Assembly (NCBI GenBank): GCA_021464525.1
Contig: JADRCO010000034.1
Coordinates: forward strand, 1-64,000
DNA: 64,000 nt
Direction: 5' to 3'
DNA from: Rhizophagus sp. LPA8_4_AMF
Lineage: Eukaryota > Glomeromycota > Glomeromycetes > Glomerales > Glomeraceae
Each line of letters starts with the position of its first letter. The first letter of the stretch is position 1. Positions 1 to 11,479 of this stretch are shown piece by piece. The translations under genes and the position numbers were made by a program. Below the pieces are notes generated by a model. The model saw only the letters and a list, made by a program, of their open reading frames with translations. It made no database searches and had not been told where the DNA came from.

Positions 1-1639
1 AACAATAGTACATGATTATACATAATTGATATAATAGAGTGGAGTAGAAAAAATATTGTGTAAATGAAAATTCTTACAGGAAAGTTTAAATAAAGCTTAT
101 GAATATAAAGTGAATTAAAAATAGCATAAAAATGAAATTTATAATAAGAAAATAAAGCTTATTTATGATGTTTCATGATCAAAAACCGTCAGAACGATAA
201 TATTTTTGTTGGTATATCGGACCTGTGCAGCGCACAAATGCTATTCAAATTTTGCCAGATTTCCCAAAAGATTGAAAATTTTTAACCCTGAATTTTTTCA
301 GACGTGACGCAGCAGATTTTTGGTAAATTTTATGGATGTCAAAAATTTGTTAAAGACATCAAATTTTCATTTTAATTTAATACAGATTGTCAAAACATTT
401 TTTTATTATCATCATAATGCTAGAATTTTAAATCTATTTCCAGATTTCAGAAATTTTTCCATTTTCTTGAGTCATATTATCATTAATTCTTTGACGGTTA
501 AGTACATATGAATTAAATTCTTTTGGGTTCCAATGCAAATAATGAATTTCTGGAATTTTTAGATCTTTTCGAAAATTTACAAAATTTTTTTTGTGCATTG
601 GTCCTGTGAATGATATAGCTATGCTCCCATCCAATAATATGTATTTATATATTGTTTTACTAATCATTTTACTATTAAAATATTAAATGAAATTAAAAAA
701 TTACTAATCAATAATTATAACCATGATAGTTTTATTTTTTTCAAATTCTTGGTGTAAGTTCGGTTAGCAGCCATGTAATCAAATTCCTCATGTTTCTTGA
801 AATTTCATCATCTTTTTAAGTCAAAGCTGATATTGACAATCAGTATATGGTCATTTTTGTTGCTCATAACGTTGAAAAACATTTCATTTGAATACTTTTA
901 TTTGGAATTAAATCCTATATATTGATAGGGAAAGAAATCCAGAATGTTAACATAATGCATTTTTTCAATTAAGATTCTTTTTAATATTAAGTGCACGTAA
1001 ATTTAGAAAATTGATTCTCATATTCTGACAGAACGGAAATTCCAAATTTTTAATTTTTTTATGTTTAACCAATAAAATTGCTTTAAGTTATATTGCATGA
1101 TAAACTAACAATTATATAGATATTTTATAAAATGATTTTTCATGTCAAAATATCGGTAAAACAAAACAAAAATCAGATGATGAAAATTTTGTTCTTAAAA
1201 AATAAATTCCTGGTCAAATTAAAGTAAATTTTGATGAGAACCAAGTTTTTAACTTTATCATATTGCCTTATAGTTTAAATTGCCAATTTTAAAGTTTTAT
1301 AAATAAAAAAATCAATTTCATTATAAATATTCAATAATTTACAAATTCAATAAATAAAGCATAGCCAGCTTTTTTTTGTTACATAACTATCCATAATACT
1401 GGCCAGTTCTTTAACTTCTAACCTTGAATTATTTAGTTTAATAATGTGTATAACAAGATAATTGTGCATGTATACAAATTTATTGTGATTATTGTAAAGA
1501 ATAGCATATTTATTATAACTGACAATAATAATATACTGTACATTACATACATGCATATATAACGCCACAAAATCAAAAAAAAGAAAAATATATTTAAATG
1601 TGTTTAAATTTCTTAAATTTCTTGCATAATTTTAATGAA
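1..1639. other. AT-rich stretch without a convincing gene
   Basis: Very AT-rich sequence with dense stops on both strands. An open segment of 77 codons on the minus strand (434-667) starts with ATG but shows no motif that I recognise. It is most likely decayed or chance sequence. Confidence 0.4.
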
Positions 1640-2949
1640 ATAAAAAATGCAATTCATCAGATGCAACAAGTGACTCTTTAATATGTCAATAATTTCTATT
1701 TCTCCATTTATCAATTCCAAATGCTTTTAAAGAATTATGAACTTTAAGTAAGATTATTTATTATACATAAATAAATTTCAAAAAGTATTATTATCTAAGG
1801 TAATAATCCATTTTTTCAAATTAGCTTTATAATTATTAATAATGTATATAGCTTGATAAATCAATATTAAAATCAAAATATAAACATTCAACAAAATTCA
1901 AACTTGGATCCAATGTTTAAGACACTTAGTGATAGTAAATATTTTTGAGTGGAATTGTATGTATGAGAAACTAATATTTGGGCAAGTTTCTTTTACTACT
2001 TTGACCACTCTTTGAGTAACTTTGCTCAAAGTTAATTTTAATAATGACACACTACAAAGACAATTAATGATTTCTTCAATCAACATCCCAGTACTATAAT
2101 ATCATAGCTTAAAATTCTTTAAGATATAATTTATTCTTAGATAAATCTTTACAATGATCAAATCCTTTACAATATAAAAATTCAAGATATTCTAAACATT
2201 TTAATTTGATATAAATGATAATTAAAAATATATACTATCAAGTACTAACTCTTTTAAAGTTTCTGAACGAAATTCCAATCCCAAATTAAGAACTTTTCCA
2301 GTACAATCAAGATAACATAATATTTTCTCTATAGGTTGTAATTTGATAATATCTACATGTTGTTTTGCAAATACACTATTAGGATTTGATCACTTAAGGA
2401 CCGTTTCCCAACAGGACATTTACCCGATAGCCTAACGTTGGCCATTTGATCACATTTTCATGCATAACTCTGCATAACTCTGGTCAAACCTGTCGGGAAA
2501 ATACCTGTTGGGAAATCATCCATCAGAAAATTGTGCCGTAAGTCTGTAATCAGAATCCATAGTTCGAAATTAACAATACTATTACAATATTTAGACACCA
2601 TTTTTAAAAAATTCAGTGGTATTCTGACGTTTTGCATCATCAGTTATTAAGTCTAAATTAAATAGAGTTAAAGATCTTAATATCTAAATCCAGGTTCACA
2701 ATTAGTAAAAGAGAAGCCAACAAAATTTTTCTGGGTTGCATTTACTTCAAATTCCTGTAAGGTTGAACTTTTTCTAATAATCATATGATATATAAAATCA
2801 ACAAACTTTTGAACTCTGCAATCTAAATTACTGCTACCATTTGATAATTCAAATTTGCGTTGACGCATAAATTGACTTTTTATAACGTCTAAGGTGGTAC
2901 CAGGAGAAACAATAGAAAAAATTTGTTTAATCAATAAGGTTAGAGACAT
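1640..2949 (-). pseudogene. decayed F-box/LRR-type protein gene
   Basis: Several minus-strand segments, in different frames but in collinear order, read like the leucine-rich part of the F-box proteins common in Glomeromycotina. From 2949 downward, one segment opens with MSLTLLIKQIF and contains FVDFIYHMIIRKSSTLQEFE. Next comes LRSLTLFNLDLITDD (about 2640-2690), then SVFAKQHVDIIKLQPIEKIL and FRSETLKELVLDSIYF (about 2240-2380), CLEYLEFLYCKGFDHCKDL (about 2140-2200), and VTQRVVKVVKETCPNISFSY (1898-2086). An N-terminal F-box is not visible. The frame changes several times, stops separate the pieces, and an inverted-repeat element sits at about 2402-2516. Introns could explain some junctions but not all of them. 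An intact relative lies at 42847-44292. The family call rests on pattern only. Confidence 0.45.
2402..2516. mobile_element. small inverted-repeat element (MITE-like) inside the F-box relic
   Basis: The left arm TTTCCCAACAGGACATTTAC is matched at the right side by the reverse complement of a segment reading TTTCCCAACAGGTATTTTCC. The spacer is about 60 bp. The element falls between two collinear pieces of the decayed F-box gene. No clear target-site duplication was found. Confidence 0.4.
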
Positions 2950-5900
2950 TTTTGTTGATCATGTCAATTAATATAATTACATATTATGTAATATTCAGTT
3001 TAATATAAGCTTACCCTTTAACATAATATGTGTAAGCTCCCTTAATAAAACAGATGTTGTTCTCCTTATATGAGTTGTTTGTTTGTCAAAAAGAATATGC
3101 AAGGGACTTCTTTGATTTGTTGTTTAGCTCAATGATAATTTAAACATATAGAGTTTGTGTAAATTAAATTTGTTACCATATAATATATTCGGTTCATTTG
3201 GTTAATAGAACTGGTTCTTCAGTTTACCTCATTTCATCCGATTTATTTTTATCCGGTGACATGGATTTAAATCCAAAGTAAAAACCTCTAAACATTAAGT
3301 GGAAAAGAAATATTTCTAAATATTTTCATAATGCTGTAAATGAAGTAAATATCACGCATTGGGAAAAATCCATTATAAAGTGAGTTCATTATATTGAAGG
3401 CTGACTGTATGACCTTCTCATAACGACATCTTTTGTTGAGCAAAAAGAAACATTTTTTGTTATTTATATTAAAATAAAAAAAAATTAAGAAGTAAGACAT
3501 TTTAAACATAATGTATTATAGTAGGTTAAGTAAATGAAATAAATAAAGTAACAGTTAAAATAAATTAATTGGCTTGAACCGTTAATATATAGATTTCGCA
3601 TTTACATTATGACAATAAAGTTATTAATTAACCATAAAGGTGAGGAGACAAGAAGGTCTATTATAGGCATGCACATATATGAATTAATTAATAAAATATC
3701 GTATGCATTTATTCAACGGTTCATTTGTTGAAACCCAAGGTTTTGTAACACTCAAATATAACTATTTTCCGCGGTATATAAGGTATATAAAGAATTGTTC
3801 ATTGAATTGTAATATTGTGTTTAGAGTTTGGAACCGGTTAACTTAACCCGGTCAATTTGTCTGTTTCTCATATTAGATCATGAAATATTACGATAATAAT
3901 TGAGTGAAATGAAATACCAAATTTAGAGTTTGAAACAACTATCAACCTCCTTAACAAAAGAAAACAATCAGTTTCCTATTTATCAATTCTATAGATTCAT
4001 CGGCATAAAAAAATAAAAGTTATTATGAATAACTTTTTTTTTTCTTAACCCGTAATAGATAGTAGATTATTAAATAATATTTATCGTAATAATGTGAATA
4101 ATGTGATATATTTATAATATAATAAACATAAGTATATTGTGCAAATTTGTGATTATTATTTTTTGAAACATTTAATTATAAAATGAAAGAAAATGGGTTA
4201 GAAAAAATTATTCCATTAAAACTTGTTTTCCATAAGAGAATTTTTTTTTTTTTTACTAAAAAAAATTCAAATTACGTTTACTGTAATTACCATTAATATT
4301 TTTTGGTACTTTTAACCTCCCCTAATAACATTTTTTTATACCGGAGAAGTTAAAAAGATTTTGCCTTAATAATAGAATACTATAATAATAAACTAACTTG
4401 AAGATTTCAAAAACAATAAAAATAACTTTTTGAATGATTTCCCATTTGGAGTTTCACTTGGCAAAAAATGTTCAAAATTATTAAAATTCACTTGCCTTAT
4501 TTAGATTTGACTTACTACCTTCGGATAGTAGTCTCATTTTAATCAATTACGTAAGATTAGACAAAATAATCAATTTCCACTTTCTCTTCACTATAACTTT
4601 TTTATAAACTCATATTTAAAAGAAGAGTTATGTAACGACATTTATGGTTAAAAAAATGTTTGTTCAAATCTTTCGGTGTTCATGCGCATTAATCATGCGC
4701 GTTCTTTATTATCATAAAAATGAAAAAATTGTTCATTTAATCATTCATAACTATGGCTCTTATTATGTGCGTGTAAATTCATTCACGTGTTTCAAAATTT
4801 GGTAACGCTTTATATTGGTTTATACTGTATTAGAATCCCAAGCTCGTCATAATACTTTATATGGGTAAAATTTACGCAATTTTTTATACTCGCGTCGCGT
4901 ATAATTACCGAAACTTTCAAATAAAAAAATTCTAAAATATTCCTCTATATAAGCTTCTTCCCATATTTATTTTTAAAAATATCCTTTCAAATATTAAACT
5001 ACAGAATGAAAAAAAAGGTAGTTAGAACTAATTTTTTTTTTATACAAAAAAAGAAAGAAATAGAAAAGGACTAATAAATAGGAAAAAAAGTTTGTCTATA
5101 ACTATTTATGCAACTATAATATGACATACCTTAAGTTAGATGGGTTAAAACTAATTTCTTTATTAAGTTTTCTACATCTTAACGTAAAGGCAAGATCAAT
5201 AAAAAAAGAATTTTTAAAGTTGATAGAGTCAATTTTCTCAATATATTATAATGATTCTAAATCCTCTTGCAAGTAACGATAATGTTAACACATATTGCGA
5301 AGGAAAAAAAATTCCTTCTAATTCGTCTGGTTCGTTCGTCATTAATGGAAAAATCTTATCGTACTTGTACACAAATCGAAGTAGTGCTTCGCGGCCCTAC
5401 GCTTTCTGGAAAATTAGTATTTATAAAATTTAATAAATTACCAAAAATTCCTTAACCTACTGTATGTTCGATTTTTCGGTATGATCATTAAGAATTATCA
5501 GAAGACTATCCAAGAACTTTGGATATAAGTTTTATGATGCCTGACGTTGAATTTGTCTGGAAGTCCAAGTTATTATTGATAAACTGGCGTTATTTTGGGT
5601 GTGCAATGCTTTTACTTAATGGATTCGTAGTTAAAATTATATTCTATATCATTTTTTTTCGTACCTTTCTGAAATTTTTTATTTTCCATTTTATTTTTGT
5701 CCAAATTTTGTTAAATTAAAAAAGTCGTGTCTTATGTATAATTTTTTTCCTTCGTTAAAATGAGAAATTATTAACAATAAAAGTCAATTTTAAAATGTAT
5801 TATTTACGGGTTTGTAAATTTTTATTTTCCTACCAATAAAAATATAATCGATTTTATTTACTACAATACGCAAAATGTAAGCTAATTGAAAATATTTAAT

Positions 5901-6078
5901 AATAAAATCACTTTTATTATCTCTTATTAACTCCATTGTAATTTATACGTGTAGATAATCAAATAAAATAAGTTGTTCAAAATTAATGGATTACTTTTTA
6001 CTATTATAGAGGTAAAAACATCTGTCGGTGTTTACAATAACTAAATGTTTATCTAGATAGCAATAAGCGTACCAAAAT
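2950..6078. other. AT-rich intergenic stretch with a short Cys-motif relic
   Basis: Mostly low-complexity AT sequence. At 5320-5400 (plus) a short open piece reads GKxYRTC-like residues after a FVxNGK motif. A sister piece at 22372-22430 reads FVTNGKSYRTCNICR. Both are isolated and followed by stops, so I treat them as relics of a dispersed family. An open segment at 5519-5719 is mainly hydrophobic and AT-driven, and I do not consider it a gene. Confidence 0.35.
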
Positions 6079-7555
6079 CTAAATAATTAGAAATATTTCA
6101 AGTTCTTCTATATGAAAATTTTTAATTTCCCTGATCGATTTGTCATAAGATGCTTTACTACAAATACAATTACCGTTATGTCCCCATATATTAAGGTCAT
6201 TAAAACCAAAGAATGGACCATAATTAGAACTATTAAATATAGCACTCTTTTCTTTTATTACACAACTTAAAATATGATCTTCAATTCTATCATTATTAAA
6301 AGAGAATATAAAATTATCTTTAGTAATACTATCACCACCATAAGATCTCCATTTAATTGGATTATATCCTCCAAGAATTTCGTTACTATTTTTTACTTTA
6401 ACAATTGTTACAGTACCAGATTTATTATCACAAATTCTATGAAATTTTTCTTTTGTAAATCCATCACGAGATCCACGAAATAATAATTTGAATTCATATA
6501 TCTCATTTAAATGATCCGTAATTTCTAATCTATCAATCCATTTAGAGATTAATTCAACATGTTCATAATTAATAATATTTGAATCAACGTTATCCAATTT
6601 TATTTCTTCATTTATACGAGGTTTTGATTTACCACTTGGCCTACTATTAGGATCCAAAAGTGTTAAAAAAGTTTTTAATAAATCGTGATATAAATTCTTT
6701 GGTAGAATTTGTTCATAAGGTAACACTTTATCCATAAATTCTTTAGAACTTAAATCATAGAATTTAATAAATGGAATAATATGTTGTAAAGTATCCCTTA
6801 AAGTATTAAAATCATCATTTGAATAATTTGAAACATCGAAGGAAAGTTCTGGATTTTGAGCAATTCCCCATTTAAGAACTTGTTCCCAAATTTCAATTTC
6901 GCTTATTTGAAGATTATCATTCTGAATAATTGATACCAAAATTTTTTCTGGAATTGATGTGAAATTTGGTGAGTTAAATATCTTTTTTGGTTCTAGAGTC
7001 ATTAAATGAGTACAAAATTTTTGAAGTTCCAAGAATAAATCATTTTCAAAGCTTATTTGATATATATAATCAAAATTTTCTCCTATCCAATCTGCTTTAT
7101 TATCAATTAAAAAGGATTGTAAATAGGTAATTAATTCTTGAAGATTAAGCTCACTAGCAGCAATAAGAGCTTTAATTAAATCTAAATTATCATATTCATT
7201 TAATAAAAGACTTCCGCTATAAATATATCTAAAATATAAATAATTATAAAATTAAAATTTTATTTTATATATATCGTAAATTGTAAATTTTTTCTTACCT
7301 TAAAATTATTTGAAAACCTTCAGGTGAAATATTTGGTAATTTAATATGTGTTATAGTTACATCATTTTCCTTTTTATTAGTTGTAAAAATTCTTCGCAAA
7401 TAAGGGGAACGATAATGTAAAATTACCATATGCGCGCGAAATATTTTTACGTAAGGGTCGTTACCAACTTCAATAGTAATATCATAATATTCTTCATCAT
7501 TTAATATTTCAAGTAAATTTTGCGATAATTTTGGCAATAGTTTATTATCATCCAT
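6079..7555 (-). CDS. BTB-BACK-TLDc domain protein
   Basis: Two exons, 7299-7555 and 6079-7228, are joined across a 70-nt intron (donor GTAAGA, acceptor TATTTTAG). They give 468 aa from an ATG placed just inside a T/A homopolymer hairpin. Residues about 10-85 form a BTB/POZ domain (LPKLSQNLLEIL, YYDITIEVG, then FRAHMVILHYRSPYLRRIF). Residues about 110-230 form a BACK helical domain (IPEKILVSIIQNDNLQISE, EIWEQVLKWGIAQ, IIPFIKFYDLSSKEF). Residues about 310-467 form a TLDc domain with FKLLFRGSRDGF, ILGGYNPIKW and NYGPFFGF. BTB-BACK proteins commonly act as substrate adaptors for Cullin-3 ubiquitin ligases. TLDc domains are linked to oxidation resistance and V-ATPase regulation. The function here is inferred from family only. 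The protein begins exactly where the BTB part of the 47-64 kb array genes begins, so it is the version without a trefoil. Confidence 0.9.
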
Positions 7556-7719
7556 TTTTTTTTTTTTAAAAAAAAAAATTAAAAGGATAATATAAAATTT
7601 GTAAAATGAACGGAGACGACAACTTTAAATATATATGAGCCACGACCATTCTATAGGTCAGATGATGATAAACAAACAAAATTATACAAATAATTGTTAC
7701 ACGAACCTAACACAGGCAT

Positions 7720-7759
7720 GAGATCGTCACATATACACGTTGACGTCTGTGACGATCTC
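7720..7759. promoter_or_regulatory. perfect 12-bp inverted repeat with a TGACGTC core in the loop
   Basis: GAGATCGTCACA at 7720-7731 is the exact reverse complement of 7748-7759. The 16-bp spacer carries TGACGTC, a CRE/ATF-type bZIP site. It lies about 165 bp upstream of the start of the minus-strand BTB-TLDc gene. A regulatory role is inference; it could also be the hairpin of a tiny mobile element. Confidence 0.35.
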
Positions 7760-8263
7760 TTCGTTAGTACTTCTAAGTTTAAATATTATCGTATAAATAT
7801 ACCTAATTTAATAAAAAAAAATGTGTGTTAATAAACCAAATAGATTGATTCATCCCGATGATTTATTCTTTATGAAAAATATGGAAACCAATTTTTTTTT
7901 TTTAGAGATTAGTAGTAGCGCGTTTATTTATTAACTTGATGAGCCTTAAACGACGTTAATGTGCAAAACACCTAGAAATAAAATTGCATAAAGTAATAAT
8001 GCCTCTATAACTAACCGATCTATCTAATAAACAACAATGTGATACTAACTTGTATAAAATGAATAGATGAACTAAAATACTGACCCTATACCCAAAGAAT
8101 AAACTATTAAACTTTACCCTCAAATCCATCAAATATAAAAAAAAATATAAAATCTAAGTCTTAAAAACCGCCCCTGAGCTTGAATCGCTAAAACATTTCA
8201 GATCCACGTGTCAAGATTACCAGCTGAAAAACCAATGATAATATACTAAATTATAACATGCAA

Positions 8264-8527
8264 TCACCTTTTCTTTTTACCCTTCTTTTTATTCTTTTTC
8301 TTTTGTCCTCCTTTCCCTGCTGTTCCTTCTTCCACTATAGCTTCCCCTTTATTAATATCTTCTTCACTCTCATTTTCACTACTACTAACAATCCCAACTG
8401 ATTCTTCCTTATTAGGCCTTTTTTGTCCAACTTTTTCGTCGTCTGAAATTACTTCATTTTTTATTTCGGTCATACGTGATGAACAGCCTGCGTTTACTTC
8501 ATTGTATAATTCAATTTCCTCCTCCAT
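8264..8527 (-). CDS. hypothetical protein, acidic-serine and lysine-rich C-terminal exon (partial)
   Basis: The open frame runs on upstream of the first ATG to about 8615, adding residues such as KRLKKKYFVRQRFRTKRTSD, so the true exon may begin at an AG near 8613. The segment has an acidic/Ser part (SSSENESEEDINKGE) and ends in a strongly basic tail (GGQKKKNKKKGKKKR, then stop). This suggests a nuclear or nucleolar protein tail. No domain is recognised. Upstream exons could not be found, so this may be the 3' end of a decayed gene or transposon-borne gene. A similar basic tail in broken form lies at about 20690-20870 (minus). Confidence 0.35.
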   Translation of the reverse strand: MEEEIELYNEVNAGCSSRMTEIKNEVISDDEKVGQKRPNKEESVGIVSSSENESEEDINKGEAIVEEGTAGKGGQKKKNKKKGKKKR

Positions 8528-8639
8528 CAGAATTTGTGATCCATCACTTGTTCTTTTGGTACGGAATCTTTGTCTGACGAAGTATTTTTTTTTAAGCCTC
8601 TTTGTTCCCTCGTAAAAAGCAAATAATCTTCACGGCTTC

Positions 8640-10059
8640 ACCACTTATTCATGGTTCACCAGATTATTATTAACACTTATATTTATTTGTGTTACTATTT
8701 GTTCTGGCTCATTAGAAGGAATTATGTAGGAAACCAAATTATATATTATTCATAATTACAATTACATAGTATTCCTATATTTTACTGTATATTTTTATGT
8801 TAAATTTTATATCTATACGCTGTAGTATCACAAATAAAAATGATCGCTACAAATAATTTTTAGTTGTAGATAGGTCAATGTAATTTTAGTCATTTAGTGA
8901 TTGTCACTCATGTTTCATGAATGTAAGTCACATGTATATTGTGATAATCACAAGTAGATCGTTGTATTTAAGTATACAACCCTTTTTGGAGACTTTAATG
9001 TCAATTAATTTATTTTAAAAAAATATTAATAACTAAATTGTATTTAATTTGTTTAATGTTTTATAATGTTATAACTAAATATGTTAATTTATATTTATTT
9101 CTTGTCATGAATGAAGGTGGCAGATTTTTATTTTTGTTTTTATTTTTATTTCACAACGTGAACAAAGTTACAAAACAATTTCAAGAAAACTATAAAAGAA
9201 TTCACAAGGAAATCAAAACAAAGTAACCAAGATATAAATCTCAAAAGATAGGCAATGTCACTCTGGCTAGAAATAAGGGGAGAGAGAATCGCAGGGCCCC
9301 ACGCCCAGAATGGTTAAGGCAAAGTAAATACAAAAGTGGAATAAAAATATCTATCTATATATTAAGAAAAGGAGAAAATTATAAAATATACTAAAAAAAT
9401 CTATAGAATGATCAAATAATAATGAGTCATAATGGGATTCCCAAGATCCTGAATGTAAAAAATTACTAGATGGAAAGAAGGTGGCAGATTCTTAGATGCA
9501 ATAACACCATATGTTGAGTTGTAACATCATAGGATATTTACCTTTCTGCCTTTAATGACTTTTAATGATCATTAATTAACTTGCTACTTTATAAAGTCTT
9601 CATTTTACAAGAATAAAATAAGTTTTCATGATGCAAAGAATGTAAATTGTAGATTAATAACTCTGTTGCTACATAGAACTTTAACCCCAAATAATAAAAC
9701 TTGACTAGCATCTTAATACAATGATAAAGCTTGTTTAATATCACAATACCAATAATAACTGAAAGTTTAACTAGTGTTTAAATTATTTATTCTTACTCAA
9801 TTTCTTTTTCATTTTCTTTTTTCCTTTTGAAACAATAAAATATGCTTTAGCCTTTAAAATATTCTCCCCAAGCCCTCTATGTGATTTTAAATCCTCCCTC
9901 TAACTGATATTCATATTTTAATATACATGTAAGCCCTGTATGAAAAAGAGCTGAAGTAATCATTTGTTATTCTTATCAACAATTCCAGAATTATTAAAAT
10001 TTTGATATTATTACAATTTTTTGTTGTATGAATATAAAATAATCATCTACAGATATCCA
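8640..10059. other. intergenic stretch with no gene seen
   Basis: The sequence is AT-rich, with a slightly GC-richer patch at 9241-9310. The word GAAGGTGGCAGATT recurs at about 9113 and 9478 and may mark a repeat boundary. An open segment at 9038-9226 is low-complexity (Leu/Phe runs) and was rejected as a gene. Confidence 0.3.
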
Positions 10060-10326
10060 TTCAAAAGTGTCCTTGATTGAACCTACAAGATCAGCAAGCT
10101 GTGATAATGCAAATTATGAATTTCTTCTTTCAGGATGGATCCATGGTCAGGTTATTTTCCAATTCATTCCATAGAGACAACTAACAAACCTTTATTTCAT
10201 CTAATAACCATATCAATGGTATAAATACAAAGAAAATACTTTAGTGATTCTAAAGGATTTAGTTCAACAGTTTGCATTTAGAAGCCACAAATCCTTTTTT
10301 GTAAAGTCATAAACTTCCAATTGTTC

Positions 10327-10760
10327 AGGTGATATGACTCATCCTGCAATTTTGGCAGGAATAAGTTTCTCCACAACACAAATTTGGAATTGCTTAAATA
10401 TAATGGAAAAATCAGTTATTCCATAGCAGATAGGTCTTAACAAATGATTTTTACAACCTTCAATTGACTAAGAAGTTTGACATGGCACATCCTACAATTT
10501 TGGCAGGAATATCTTGTTTAACTTTCCTCACAACACAAATTTGGAATTACTTAAATATAATGAAAACCTTGGTCCTCTTTAGAGTTAGATGGACCAGCTG
10601 TACCATTCCATAGGTTTTAACAAAATGATTTCTACAAACTGCATTCAGCCTTAAATCTTTTTCTGTAAAATTATAAAGTTCATCCTTCAATCAACTAAGA
10701 AGTTGACATGGTAAAGTTGACATGGCACATCCTACAATTTTGGCAGGAATATATTGTTTT
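10327..10760. repeat. three imperfect copies of a dispersed/tandem block
   Basis: The core CATCCTACAATTTTGGCAGG (or a near match) occurs at about 10338, 10487 and 10729. It is followed by similar text, and copies 1 and 2 share CACAACACAAATTTGGAATT. Spacings are about 150 and 240 bp. The block lies within the decayed minus-strand coding region. Confidence 0.6.
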
Positions 10761-11214
10761 TCTTTCTATTAGTATTTTTTGTGAAAGTGTGAACTGGTGT
10801 ATTGGGTCTCACTTTATTTAAATGTATCTATGTATTATTAATTTCCATGTTAATCTGGATGTTCTGAATACACTTTCTTTATAACTGACTTCACTATCAT
10901 CATATAGATTTTTATGATCTAGAACAAAATGAAGAGTATCATCATTATCTATAAGTTTGACCATTCTCCTCCTTCAAGGCTTTATATTTGATACTAATTC
11001 TTTCATTCATTTTGAAATCAGAATCACAAAGAATATGTCCTAGGAAATCGTTCAAATCATTTCTCTCAAATTCCAATCATATGGCTTCTGGGTTCTGGCA
11101 ACTGATGTTTCAAAAGATACTACTTCCAAGAGACATTTATTGTCACCAGACACATGAATTTTTGGCTGTAGATTGCAAAATGCCTACCAAATTCATGATC
11201 TGATTCAAATTTTT

Positions 11215-11313
11215 GCATAAAAATATCTTTGTTTCATATACTATTTTTTCTTATTTTTTGGCATAAAAATATCTTTGGTTTTATATACTATATTCTTTTT
11301 TCTTATTTTTTTG
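11215..11313. repeat. direct duplication of about 50 bp
   Basis: GCATAAAAATATCTTTG begins two adjacent similar units, at about 11215 and 11263. Both continue with a TATACTAT...TTTTTCTTATTTTTT run. Confidence 0.6.
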
Positions 11314-11479
11314 GAATTTTGGATAAAACTCCTTATAAACAGGAAATATAAAGTGTCCCATACAATAATTGTCACCATTGATGTAAATTCAAGCACTTTT
11401 ATCATTGAAACAGAGTATTGGTTGTGATCTATGAGATATGGTGTATCATTGTGTCTGGTATAGAACATCATGGAGTATA

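Larger units (their letters stand above)
10060..11475 (-). pseudogene. decayed coding region of unknown family (minus)
   Basis: Short minus-strand segments have protein-like composition but are broken by stops and frame changes. Examples are a piece with NDDTLHFVLDHKNLYDDSEV followed by VFRTSRLTWKL (about 10850-10970), a piece with DNKCLLEVVSFETSVARTQK (about 11050-11150), and related pieces with FTKKDLWLLNAN and FTEKDLRLNAVC inside the repeats at 10327-10760. No family is recognised. A gene with many very small exons is possible but less likely. Confidence 0.25.

Noticed and set aside
5519-5719. Open frame with a hydrophobic C-terminal half
   Set aside because: The hydrophobic run comes from T-rich sequence; no signal of selection is visible.
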